Shown here piece by piece: positions 38,601-52,900 of a DNA stretch of 64,000 nucleotides. The DNA is taken from the NCBI GenBank assembly GCA_012295275.1, contig CM022665.1, positions 16,403,476 through 16,467,475 on the forward strand. The letters run 5' to 3'. The translations under genes and the position numbers were made by a program. How positions within the stretch are numbered: the first letter of the stretch is position 1; the number at the start of each line of letters is the position of its first letter. This DNA comes from Chrysomallon squamiferum. Taxonomy: Eukaryota > Mollusca > Gastropoda > Neomphalida > Peltospiridae. Below the pieces are notes generated by a model, which saw only the letters and a list, made by a program, of their open reading frames with translations, had not been told where the DNA came from and did no database searches.

Positions 38601-41188
38601 CTGTAAGACAATCCTTTGTAATCAAATTTCAGTGTAATAGGATGAATTAACCAATGTGTTTATAATGAATAAATAAAAACTATATATAACACAGTAATTG
38701 CTCAAACCTCGTTAAAATCGTACATTAAATAGACATGTTTAAATATCTGTCACAATAATAACTAGATTTCAGTAGCTTTAGGAACTGACATGAGCTAACA
38801 CAAAGCATGTCAGGGTATTACCTGTGAATGTCTGTGGCTACTTGTGAACTTTTTAAATACTGACTGAGTAAACTGATGGTATTTGTTGGCTTGTGTTGGT
38901 AATACTTGATGGCAAACAGTTTGTCTAAGATTTGTTGAAAGCTAAACAAACTCAAAATGTTGATGGGAATATGTAACAATGATTTAATATTTGTATGCTC
39001 AAGTATTCTGCAGCCAGATAGTATATATAAATCATAAGAGTAGTTGTTTGTAATTGTTGAAAAGGTTATTTATGTGTATTTTAGATTACTGTTCACCAGT
39101 AGATTTGGAAAATAATGCAAGAGAGACAGTTTTACAGTTAGTTTTTAATTGTTTTTGAGTTCTATTACAGAAGCAGATATAAATACTAATTGTTTGATTA
39201 ATATCTCTGTAAAATGAACCTGACTGGTGAATAATGCATATTGAACACTTGCAAAAAAACCTGGAGGTAATAGAACTGCAAATACATTTACAGATACAGA
39301 AATGAGTATTTTGTTAGATGCATACTATGAGAAGAGCTGACTGAAATGGAGTGAGAGAATGCATGACAGTGAGAAAGAAAGAGCAAAATATTTAACAGAC
39401 AGGGAATATCAGAATAAAAAGTACTAGATTAACAAAAACAAAAACAAAAAGTTGTTAACAAGGTAATTAAGAAAAATGTCTTTGTTTTAACTTAAACAAT
39501 GTTTATTTTGACATCAAACAATCAGGAAAAAGGATATGTAATTGTATATGTACACTTAAACTTTACTTGCCGGCTTACAGAAAGCTTTTCATCGCTGAAC
39601 TGTGTCCAAGTGAAAACAGCACTTAACTCAAACAACCAGTATCAAACAGGTGCAAGATAGTGCTGTAACACATTGCAGTATTTTCATTAATAAAGATATT
39701 TCACCTTCCCATTTTCCCCAATAAAACAGTAGTAGTAGTAGTAGTAAAAATAATAATAAAAATATATATATTTTTTTTTTTTTTTTTTTTTCTTAACATG
39801 AAAACTGATAAACCCATAATGCCAGAATATGTTTTTCAGTTAATATTTAATTGGATGCAGAATTTAGTGCCACAGTTTGGAATGTTCAGAGAAAAGCTAT
39901 ATCATGGATGAAGTGTATTGATTGGAGATAGTCACTGTTTAATGTAAAGAAATCCTTTGGCTTGTGTGTTGTGGTTAATGTTTATCATTGGCTAACAAAC
40001 ATCTGCTGTGTGTTCAGGTTGCAGTCACTGTTTGCATTGCCAGCTGAAAGAGATTATCATTGTGCATAGTCCTTACACTGATTATGATCATCATCATTAA
40101 AATGATCACACTGATTACTGTAGTAATAATAAGGATGTTGATTATATAATTGTGATGATGAGTATGATTATATTTTAATGGTGATAGGATGATTATGGTG
40201 GTAATAAATACAACTAAATGTTAACAGTGAACACAGTGATAGATGTTGATAATGATTATATTTTAATGATTATGTTAATAACAATAGTGATGATAAAACC
40301 AATTTGTGAATATTAATGAAATGTTGATTATAATAATTATATTATGTTTTTTTATAAAAACAAATTGCATTAATTAATATTGTAAACTATCAGAACATAA
40401 ATTTAGCATTATATCATGAGGTTCATGTGGTTATCAGAGTGTTTTAGTGAGTGAGTGACTGAGTTAAAGTTAACTTGAAAAACATTTTCCAGTTACAACA
40501 GTATTAAAAAGCTGTCTAAAACTGACAGAGTAGCTTTATTTTGTCAAATAGAACTTTTATCTTTGTATGGAAATGCTTTCCATTGACACATACTTACACC
40601 TTATCTCTCTCATCATCATTTGCATTTGTATCTTCAAAGGATAGGGTTTTTCACCTTTGATGATTTCCATAGGTGCACCTATACGTGATCTTGGTGTCAA
40701 TTTGTTTTTTCTTTTTTTTTCTTTTCTTTTCTTTTCTCTCCTTTCCTTTTGCTGTTTGTTGAATGAGTTTGCTCTGAATCCTTTTGCATGCTGACTAATC
40801 ACAAAGAACTGAGATTTATTGGATTTTCTGTGATTTGTCTCTTTATTGTCAGTTTGGGACAGGATACTAAATGTTTCTGATGGGTTGAAGATATTTTCTA
40901 TTCTGGCAGTAATGTACTTTCTAAACTCACAAAAATTACTCATTTTGTTAGCCTTTATACAAAGATGCTACAAGCACCTGTACATATATACAACAAATAT
41001 ATGCACATACAAATACAGGCAGACACCCTAAGTACATATTATGATATTAATGATGAATATGTTAATATGTTTATTGACTTGACAAAAACAATAAAATGTA
41101 ACAAATATCACATACGTACACATACACACCACACAAACACATCCACAGAGAAACACAAATATACAAGATATATTTGTTCATTAAACAA

Positions 41189-41224
<36 letters not shown>

Positions 41225-41263
41225 TCCTAATACATATACACAAGCAAATACTTTGAACTTAAA

Positions 41264-41294
<31 letters not shown>

Positions 41295-41542
41295 AATTCT
41301 GCATTCTTTTACAAAAAGACACAATGTGATAGAAATATCTGAAATGCATCCTGATTCAGCAACCTCATTTCCTTCCTTTTCAAAGAGAAGTTGTGTCAGA
41401 GTTGATCAACTAATGAATTAATGATGTGTGCCACCAGGAACCTTTTGTACTGAATTACTTCCTGGTGTCTGCATAATCAACTGCTTTCACCACATTGCTT
41501 GATTATTTTTTAATACTGTATACAGAATGACTCAAGTTTATT

Positions 41543-41594
<52 letters not shown>

Positions 41595-41659
41595 AACTGG
41601 ATAATTAGCAAAACATCACTGTCATGCTGACATGTACAACTACAAACAATATGATTTTA

Positions 41660-41690
<31 letters not shown>

Positions 41691-44600
41691 GTATATGTCT
41701 AAGTTAATATAAATTTGAATATAGGTATATGGTATATTGTGTGGACATTCAGTTGTTTGTATATGCATCTATCTAACTTTAACCATGTAAATATTTTAGA
41801 TAATCTTTCTGTGAATGTTTAACATATCTTACTGTTTAATTTTACACTTGTTAGATTATTACTATTTTTACAGTTTGTACTAATAACTGATAGAGCAACC
41901 TAGTAGTTTTTGTTTTTATAATCCATCTGGTCCTGTATTAAACCTTCAGGTACAGAATTTTAAAGTTTACAAATCTGACAAATAAGACTAACATTAGCAC
42001 AGTTTTGTTTACATTGTATCCTTATGCATTTTAAATATTTATACTTAAAAAAAAAGAAAAGAAAACTAGAAATAGCTTCATGTGTTAGGTTTTTTTTTTT
42101 TTTTCCTTTTTTTTTTTTTTTTTTTTGTTGTTGTTTTCTACAATTTTTTTGTAAATACCAGTTTTTAACTTTACAATATATGGGTATGTACCTTTATTTG
42201 GTACATTTCTCCCCCCTACAACATTTAGTTTTTGTTATTGTCCTTTTTTCATTTTTAAACCTAATCAAATATTCAAATATTTTGTCTATTTTTAAAACCT
42301 TGCCTCACACATTTATATTCCATAAAAATTAAATAAACATATAATTTGTTTTTTCTTTTTCCAGTATTTTCTTTAGTTTGAAATTTTCATTCACAGACCA
42401 AGATTTAGATATTTTGTTTCCTTGTTTTTAAATACACATGATCACATATACACACACTTAAACAGTAAATTATATTAACTGAAACAAGTTAAGTAGAATA
42501 ATGATGGGGGGGTTTGTATGATTTTTGTTCATTAGTTTGACATTTTCTTTATCAGAGTCTTAAATTACATATTCATATTTACAAAAATAAATTAAATAGT
42601 AGAGTAATGTGATAATAGTGTGGAAGGTTCTTGCAGTATTCTTTTTCAGCACTGGTTTTGTGTTTTTAAACTTTATTAAAGATATTTGAGATGGTGTATT
42701 TTTTTCTTCTTTTTTTTTCTTATTTATTTATTTATTTATTTACTCTTTTTTGTTGTTGTTGTTGTTGTTGTTTTTCTTTCTTTCAACATCCTTCATAGTC
42801 TTCATTTGTTTTCTTTTTAAAACTAAAAAAAAAAAAACCTTCTATTGTTGTTTTTGGTTTTCTCTGCTCCAGTAAACAAAATAAAAAGGTCAGTGTTTTA
42901 TACAAATACTTGGTCTACAGTGAACCTCATCTTTTTTATCAGTGACCTATGTCTTCGTTTTGTAGGTGTCTGAACTAAATGGTCCATTTTTGTGTTGTTA
43001 TATCACCATTCCAATCGAAACAGTGTGAAATGTAACACAAGTGGCTCATTTTTCTAACCTTATACAAAAAGGTCATGTAAGCTTTTTTGTTGAAATAGCC
43101 ATTACTGGGGTGAACACTGACCCAGTACCTGTATGTACACAAGTAATTTAATGCATGGTCAGTGGTAAGTACAGTTTGTTTTTTACTTGTATAATATACA
43201 TACTTAGTATTTCATTAGCTTATTTAAAATTAATTTTCTACTAATTTTTAACAGTTTTAGGTATATATGTATAAAATTAAAACAAATATATAAATTAATT
43301 AAAATGAAAATAAATAATAGTTTTGCTCTTAGCATTAATTTTGGTGTTTCATTTTCTTTTCTGTTTTTTTTTATGTTTTTTTTTCTTCTGTTTTTTAACT
43401 TTAAAAGTACAGTTTTCTAATTAATATACTAATGGTAATGATACATCTTGTATATGTTAGTAACTGGAATTTTTAATTTATTATTTATTTATTTATTTAT
43501 TTTACTCATTTTTTTCCATTTTTTTATTTTTTATTTTTTATTTTTTTAGTCTAATGGGTATTATAAAAACAATTTATTTCGATGATTTGGTGCTCAAGCA
43601 TAACTAAAAACTGTTAGTTATTGGGATACAGTTATTTTAATTATACACATACATTATAATCACAATCTTAACATTTTTACAACACTGATAATAAAATACA
43701 ATTACTATTTTTTTAAATAATTAATCTTTCTGTTAGGACACAAAACATTTAAATTAAAACAATATCTTTATTGAGGCTTTTTTAAGATCAACAAAGAACA
43801 GATTTTAAAATTAAAACTATAGATTCATTGTTTACAGTGAACAAAACCAAAGTGTTATCATATTTAATATTTGCCTTCATTTTTATGATGTTAAAAACAC
43901 TGATGGACAAACATGTGTATAAATAACTTTGTTTTTACCTGTCGTTTACTTGTGAAATTATGATTGTCATGTGTCAGTTATTAACAGGTATTTGAAATAA
44001 ATGGTGTGTATGTGTTTATCTCTTTAACAATCACACATCTGTCATGCTACATCAAACAAATTCATGTCACTGACATCTTTTTGTCTCTTCCATCAAAATC
44101 TTAGAAAAAATAGTTTAGGTGTGGTTTTTTAATGACAATGTGGGTTATGATAATAATGAAGGGATAATGTTATCATCACTGTGTTTACTTGTAAACAGTA
44201 TACAATACAAAATGTATACCTAATTTATAAAGGAACTGTTGATGTCCACTGCCCTACTGGAAATAGTATATGATATGATTGTGTAATTTGAGAGTCTGAT
44301 ACTACCTCTGTATTGTCTTGACTGCTATGTAATATATTTATTACTACCTGACTAAGCAAAGATCCATACTGGGAATTGTTTGCACCAGATGTTTTTGCAC
44401 TGACCATCATTATCATCATGTGATAACTATTTGGTCTGTTCTGATTATTTTTTTATTTTTTTTGATTTTTGTTTTTCTTAAAATTATTTAATTAATGTAA
44501 GGTCCATTTCACTGGATATTTTGTGAATTCTATATATGTATTGATCAGGCAATTAGTATGAAAAAATCAACTGTTTCCACTCTACATATTATTGTTAAGA

Positions 44601-46923
44601 AATAGCAGCAACAAGTCTTACATGAATCTTTACATAGGCAGGAAAATACATATCAGAATCTTTGGTACATCAGTAATGAGGGATTTATTGAATTACTATG
44701 TACAGAAAAAGATTATAGGATATTTGTACATAATTATTCCATTTATTTTAAACCAATAATTTGATTATGATACTATTGAATAAACTCAAAAGTGATTAAC
44801 AAAATATTTGTGAACAAGGAAAACAGTAATCAGAACTTTATAAAGATACAAGCCTGATAATCACAGTAAACCTGACCGGTGTGTTTATACCATACTACTT
44901 CAATGGCTAATGCCTCTTAATATCTGGATAACAAAAGACAGAAATCAATGGATGACCAGTGTAGTGGACAATAAAAAAAAAATCCATCTGTCAGTTTGTG
45001 ATATTTTAATAGTGTGTTTACTAAAGTGGAAGTCATGGGCAGAGCCTTTAAGAGCCCTCAGTTCTACTTCACTGAATTCAAGATGGTCCTTTCTATTTGT
45101 CCTCCAGCCATTTCCATTAAAGCTATGTTTCTTTAGCCTGATCTGGTTTACATCAGTGTGAATTAATATCAGTTCAGTCATATTAAACATGTATTATAAA
45201 TGCGTAATAGATTTTTGTGGATAAGTGCATTCCTGTATCAGGTAATTCATAATTTACATTTTAACTTAATGTTAATATTAATAATAATATGAATAAAAGA
45301 GAAGCAGTTAAAGGTAAGTATGAAATAGGATAGAAAAAACAAAGAAAGGTTAGATAAAACTGACGGAACATAAAAGAAAGGAGCAGAAAGGTGGGTAAAA
45401 GCAAGAGATTATTGAGATAGGTTGGAAGTAGATAACATTCAAACATCCACATTCACCTGCATAAATTATGTAAATCTATTTACTTTTTTTACTCTTTTTC
45501 TTCATAACTCATACAAATTAGAATTAGTGTTCTTTCTGTTTTATATTCACATTTCCTGGGTTCTTTTTATTTTTTTATTTTTTTTTTATTCACTTTTATA
45601 TAAACTTCAGTAAAGAAGTTATTTTAATTTAAATATGTCCTATGCTAATTGATAATAATGTGAATGTGTCTGTGTGTTTGTGTCAAAATACACCTAACAT
45701 AAACCAATCATTTATCTTATTACATACTGACATCAACATAATCTAAATAATACCAACAAATTGGCAAGGTTTATTTGTTTTCATATATACACACATACCA
45801 GAATGCTAATGACATCAATGAACTTTTCTCCACTTTCCTTACATGCCTATTAAGCAAGAATATTACTGGATATTACAGAATGAGTTAATATACCAAGGAC
45901 ATACTACAACCAGACCATGTCAATTAAATTACTTTAATCATGATAAATGAGTTAATATGGAAACTCCTATTAATATATCACTGTTAAGGTTCAGTTGTAA
46001 TATGCCTATTAATATACAAGTTGCATCAGCTCTAGCATGACCAACAGTTACAGTATAAAAGTTATATTTGTGCTCTTTTACAAAATATTTCTACAAATGT
46101 TTCAAGCACACATTATACCAAACTATCTGATTAATTGGAGAATGTGAATCTTAATGAAAACTTATTAACTTTTTTTTTTTTTTTTTTTTTTTTTAAAGTG
46201 ATAATAATAATTAATAAATTAAAACATTAAAAATGGAAGCAGTATTCAACCAAACTAAACAAACCACTATATACCATTAATTCTAACAGAACTATTTGCC
46301 TTTGTCTGATATAAGGTACCAGGCTATATTATAATAATTAATATTTTAATATATAATATTATAGGTGTGTTTCATATTTGTTTTTTATATCTTAATTATA
46401 TATCCCACAAGTGTATATATATATATACAAGTATATTGTTTATTTTAGTTTTGGTCATATTGGTGTTTTTTATATTTCTCTGCTGCATACATGGAATCAT
46501 TTTCACTTTTTCATTCATTTGTTTCTCTTTTTTTGTTTTTTCTTTGTATGTGTCTCTGCTCTGTTTAGTACTTCATTTTAATGTCTCATTTTTCATAAAC
46601 TGATCTCAGATATGATTAGACATGTCTGATGCCAACATTAAAGTTGATATTGATGGAATTAATGTATTATCAAAACACTGAACTTCTGAAATAATTGGAA
46701 TGTTTTGGGTTTTTTTTGTTTCTATTTGTTTGTTGTTGTTGTGTTTGTTTGTTTTTTAATTTTTACATTGCTTATGCTTTATGCTTTGTTTTTTGTATTA
46801 TTATTTTCATATTAGTTTTCTACCATTCTGTTTTGTCTATTTTTGATTGTTATTATCTCTTTGTTTAGCTTCATAATTTTTTATTAAATTTATTATTCTA
46901 TTTTATCTTTGTTCTCCTTGCAG
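35625..46923. other. noncoding stretch upstream of the DAAM start codon (second part)
   Basis: No gene was recognised. Simple repeats: CA at about 38184-38203, poly-A at about 41191-41220, CA at about 41264-41290, GT at 41543-41594, ATAC tetranucleotides at about 41660-41688, poly-T at 42090-42126 and 46170-46194, and GTT at 42751-42771. An isolated 128-codon minus-strand frame at 40557-40943 is lysine-rich and unrecognised. A weak LINE-like segment lies near 44910. The stretch ends with a good acceptor, TTCTCCTTGCAG at 46923, so its right end is an intron of DAAM. Confidence 0.5.
41543..41594. repeat. (GT)n microsatellite
   Basis: About 50 bp of GT with a few GC interruptions at both ends, followed at about 41660 by an ATAC tetranucleotide array. 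Confidence 0.9.
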
Positions 46924-46962
46924 TTCCAATGTAGAAAGTGAAGAGGATTAAAACTAAGTACA

Positions 46963-49900
46963 ATGCTTGGCCGGCATGGTATATGCTGGTGTCTGGGGGG
47001 CAGTCGACCCCCAGAAATTAAGTGTGTGGACTATAATAACCCACCAAAACCAATTGCACTGGACATACCTATGCCTTCTGATGAAACAGAACTAAATGCA
47101 AAATTTGAAGAGTTAGTGGTGAGAAATTTTAACTATTTTATAACATCTCTCTGTGTGCTGTTCATTTGTCATGCAATTCTTGTTTATTAAAGTTATTTTA
47201 TTACAATATTTTTATAAAACATTTCTTTTTCCTTATAAAAATGAAAATCTTTAGCAGTCTATATATATATATCAAAAAGAAATTTGATACAGCCTTTGAA
47301 AAATCAATGTTCAGGCTTTCATCCCTGATGTCTCTCAGTTCTCAAAATCTGCTACATAACTGATCAGGGAAAGGACAGGTTTTTTTTTTTTTGGCACTTT
47401 TATAGTTCAGGAAAAATAAAGAATAAAAAATTAATTCATATTAATTTGCTTTCTTTCCATCTCTAGAAACAAATAAAAACCAGATAATCCAGCGACAGTC
47501 TCTGATATACATTTATTTAAGTATGTAACAGTATACCAATTCATTAATACAGAGAGAATCCATTCTGACATAAATTTTGATTACTAAATATACTCAAGAG
47601 ATTAATGTTCTGTTCAATTTTATTGACATATTGACTTTTTAACTCACTTACTGCTCAAAACTCAAGAATCCAGAATTGCACCATTTTCAAGTGGCACTAA
47701 AAGGCAGCAGTATTGATTTTGTTCTAATTTATTTTCTTGAGCTTAAAACTGTCTTTTCATGTGTCTGATACACATCAGCTGAAAGTAATCATGTTACTTC
47801 TTTCTTTTTTTTGGTACATTTTGTTTCTAGATATTCAGTACATAATGCTGTTATCAGAGTAACTCTTTATACCAGATTTGTTTCACATGAATACATTTAA
47901 CTATCACTATCTTCATCTGTATATTTCTGTATCCAGTTAACAAATCATTATAACAAAAAATAACCATTAAATAAATAAATAAATATTTATTAAAAATAAA
48001 ATAATTACAATTATTATTATAAGGAAAATATTTTTAATTTTGTAAAAATAATGTATAAAGACAGATTCAAGATCAAATCATGAAAGTTCTTTGTTTATAA
48101 AATTAAAAATATTTTGCCATATTTTGTTTTTAATTTATTTATTTTTGTGGGTTTTTTTAACTTGCAGTGAATTTGATTTTTAATTTTTGATTTTTTTCCC
48201 CCTCTTCCATTAAATTATCTTGTATTTAAAATTATTACTGTTATATGTATAATTATGGGCTTCAGATTTACAGTTTATGTCAATGAAGGCAGGTATCAAT
48301 AAATATTTATATGACAGTTATTATCACCAAATAAAAATTACTAACAAAAAAACAGATTATTTTGTAATCATGACTTTCTTACAGGTTGTTAAATTCACAT
48401 CTTTATTATGTCATATTTGAATGCAATGACCACTACACATCAAAACATCATGAACAGACATTCAACAAACTGTAAATACTTTGTTCAGTGTATTTTCTTA
48501 AGCTTAATATGAAGTACAATGGGAGAAATTGTTTATTAAAGAAGGAAATTACTGTATTGTTATCAGCTTTATATGAATGTACAATGATATAAACTGTAAT
48601 TGTTATAGGAGGTAATTTTCTGTGTATATTTTAAGACTACAGTGAGTTGGTTTGTTTTTACAGGTTGAACTGGATCTTGATAAACAACACAGGGATGCTC
48701 TGTACAGTCTGCCCCCTGAGAAAAAATGGCAGATCTACTGCAGTAAGAAAAGGGTAAGATGACTTTTTTACATGTACATATATACACATTATGTAATTGT
48801 TGTTTTAAAAATACACAGCAATACAATTAGTAACAAGATAATCATAAATAAATAAATAAATTAAAACAAAAAATAAAAAGTAATTTTATAATAAAATAAT
48901 GTTACTATTTTTTCTCTTTTTTTTAAATTTATTTATTATTATTATTATCTTTTTTCTGCTTCATTTTTTTTTTTTTCTTCTTTTTTAAACAAGTATAAAA
49001 GTTCATTTTGACATTCCATTTTAGTTCAACATCCAGTCACTCAATATTAATTCTTCAGTATCAGATTCTCAGTACTGATAAATTCTCCTATATGTCCTAC
49101 CATTTTTCTGGACATTTATCCATCCACATATTCATTCATCCAGTATTCATCAGTTACACATTTAAATTTGAGACTAGCTTAAATCAACTTTACATGAGTA
49201 ACATCTCTTCTGTTACAATAGCCTTGTCATGGTAGATGTCCAGTGTTTTTACTATTATTTTCTCTGTTTTCTACAGTCATTATTTAAATATCATTAAATA
49301 GCCACTGACATACTTAACCCATCCCATTATACTACAATGAAAGATAAAATAGAATCACAAGGCATTTTTGTATGTTTTATAGAAGTTGGCTATGTAGCTC
49401 AGTGGCTCAGGAATGCTAGCTGGCATGATCCTGTCCTTATTTTTGCATCTTGACTATTTTCTTGTCCAGGTCTCTTGTATGACTGTATTATCAAAGATAT
49501 GTGATTTATGATCTATGGGAAGTTTCTTTCTGCTAATTTTTGTTGTGTGTAGTAGAGGACTGTTCTCATAGAAATAATGAATATGCTGAAGAAGATTAAT
49601 TTGTACTGAATCCCTCATACTTCATATCTGAATGCTAACCACTGAACAACTGCTTACTCCCTGTTACATATACACCAGTTCTGTATATCTGGTGAAGAAT
49701 GGAGACAGTGACTACTGCTGTTTAACTGACAAGCATGGTGATTTTATGTCTATGGGTCTTTACCATATTATTATCACCTCACATTAGCAGTCGTGATGTA
49801 TCAGATAACTGTAAGAAGGCACGGCCAAATTACATGATGATAGCTTTAGCCTTGGTAAAATCAATTACATTGAATAAAGATTGATAATACATCAGCTTCT

Positions 49901-52900
49901 AGGATTGTGTAAGTTTTCAGGATTGCTGACATTTTGGGGATTACTAGCTTAGATTATTGATTGACAACTAGCTTAACTTTTATACGTTTAATATTTAAAA
50001 GTATATAGTTTAAATGGATTATTAAAATAATTTCTTTTTTTGTGTTTATTCCTAAATCAAAACACACAGACATTTTTATTAGATATGTTTATAACTGAAT
50101 AATATATAACAATATTTATGTACCTTTATAAAAATGATGGGTATATATATTATTTTTATTAATAATAGTGAATAAGAAAGGACATCTACTAGCACCACTT
50201 TATGAACAATCTTTACTGCAGCAAAATATATTTTACATGCATTTTTTTTATAAAAAGGATTTACATGTACCTTTCTCTAGGCAGGAAAGCACATGACAGT
50301 TGTGGATCTCTTGTTGGAACATGAAATAATGTAGCTAGTACAAAAAGGAGGTCTGAATCTGTGACACATTGTGCTTTCAACCTATACTCTAACTGCACAT
50401 AGCCCATTATGGATAGTTATGATTATTCATACTCATATAAAAGTGACAATTAAAAAATATATCTTGATGTAGGTTTTCCAAAATTTTGATTTTCTAACAA
50501 GATCCAAAAAATATTATTTTACATCACCATAACAGAGTGGCTTTTGTTGCCACCAGCAGACAAAATATTGTGAAATGTTCAGTGTTGGCAATCAAAGTGA
50601 TTTAAATAAATATCTGAAGGATTATGAATAGAGAAGCTGAAAATGTGTAAATTTTATTAAAGGTACAATTAATAATTTCAATTAGGCTTTGTAAAATAAA
50701 TAGCTAAATGTGTGCTGATTTAAATAGTATTATTTTCTTCCTGCAGGAATACTGACAAACTGTGGTGAAATTAATTCCACTGACATAGCCTTTGGTCATT
50801 CAACCAAATTATACTTTTTATAAATATTTTGAAACATGTTATTTCTTTTGCTAGTCAATATTTTAACAATATCCTCAAGATTTTTCTTTTTATTGATTTT
50901 AACCATTAAAAGAACTACTACAACAATACCTTTTTATTAAAATGTGCATTTGTTATTGCAATAGCAAATGTTATTTCTATGATAATGGCAGAGATTTTCA
51001 TGCATAAAACACAGACATTAATAGATGATCTTGACCTAGTCTTTTCTGATTTTCCTTTGGTGTGACAAGTATTGTGGAATCGATAAAAGTAATGATGATT
51101 TTATTCAGTAGCAGTAAAAGTGCAGACATTTATGTTGGTGATGTTTCATTGCATTTTCATTATTATTGTAGGTGTTTACAAAATATTTAAGTCATGCAGT
51201 GTTTATATATAAAGTATCACAAATAAAATGTCAAAATATTAACTTTTATTGTACATTGTACTTATTTGGAGAGCATATTTCAAGGTCATATGGGTTTTGT
51301 ATCTTGGGTAAAACCTATTTGTAATATTGGTGTTTTATTTTACATAGGGCTTGTGTAGGTAAAACTTTTAGTATTTTGTGTCAATGAGTGCAGCATGTTT
51401 AAAAATAACAGTTTATTGTATAACTGCATCTAATTCAGTAGATTTGCTGGTTTACTAAATACATTAACTTGTTTAATTATGTCTAAACAGATGCAGATTC
51501 CTTACTTAAAGAAAAGTTGGCACCATTATTGTCATGGATTTAACTGTCAAGATGAGATAAAAGAGACTGAAATAATGGAATTGTCACTAGTCTTATAGAT
51601 ATTATCAAAATAATAGGTCCATAAAAAAATTAATCTGAATCAGTTTCACCACTTTGAAGGCCTTTTCTTTTTTAAAACAACATACTTTCAGTGTAAAATA
51701 TAGACTTAACTAAGCAACATTATAAAAAGGATTCTGAAGAGAGGAGAATTGTTCATTTATAATAATAATTATTGTTATTAATATTATTTATTTATTATTA
51801 TTATTTTAAATGTTCTAATTTGAAGTCAAAATTATAAATCAAAATATCAATTCAACATGCAGACAAGACAGCAAAATAAATATTGTTGTTTTATTTTTAA
51901 CTAATTATAGTAGATTAATTTGTTAATTTGTGACATGAGACAAGAGATAATCAAACTTGTATTTTAGCTAGTCACCTTGTGTCTGAATATGCTAACATCA
52001 ATTATTTAAAAGTTAAAACCTTGGCTCATTCTCAGTGCAAGTAAACTTAGTCTACCTGGCTTCTGTAACCTGCACTAGCTTCAAATAAAATGTGCCTGGC
52101 TAGGAAATCCTGGTCATGCCATTTTGATGAAATGAACAAATGAAAATTTAAGGTATCTCAGCACATTTTAATCTTTAAATTAACAGTAATTAAGAATAAC
52201 ATATAAGATTGTTTATGCAGTGACATTATGAGAAAGGAAACTGCCTTCCTATAGTCTATTCACATTGGTTAGCAGTCACAGAGCACAGATTTTGTATAGA
52301 AATTAATAATCTTATATCTGTATACTTAATGTACTTGCATATGTCATATACATTATAATTATAATAGTTGTTTTTGTTCTTGTGTGTTTTTTGTTTTTGT
52401 TTTCATTCTTTGTTTTGGGGTTTTTATTAATTATTATTTTTTAAATATATTTTTTACAATTCAGTTTCAAATGTAGAAAAATATCACCAGGTTTTGTCAG
52501 GAAAATAAGATATTTTATCACAGAAAAAAGTTCTAATGCCTGATACTTGCCTGCTGCTAAGCACACAGCTGAAATTGTCTTTTATTGGCCTGTATATGTT
52601 TATTCCTGCTGAGAAGTTCTTTAGTACCTGTATATGGGCATTATGTGGTAATATCACACATGACTCACTGAGTGCATGATTGACTATGTTACTATTAATG
52701 GTTTATTGATTAATGGTGTTTTTATTTTGTCTTAGTCATTTAAAAAATGACCCATGTGCCTTTTAACATGTAAAAGGTGTTGATTTTGTATGTTAAGCGT
52801 AAAATGTTTTGCACTTAGTTTTAATCTTCATCAATCAGTACACTATAAATGAAAGAAAAAAATTATCCATTTAAAAAAAAAAAAAACAATGTTTGTTTTC

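Noticed and set aside
44225-44419. 64-codon minus-strand frame without low complexity
   Set aside because: No recognisable domain, no splice partners and typical chance length for A+T-rich DNA; kept out of the annotation.
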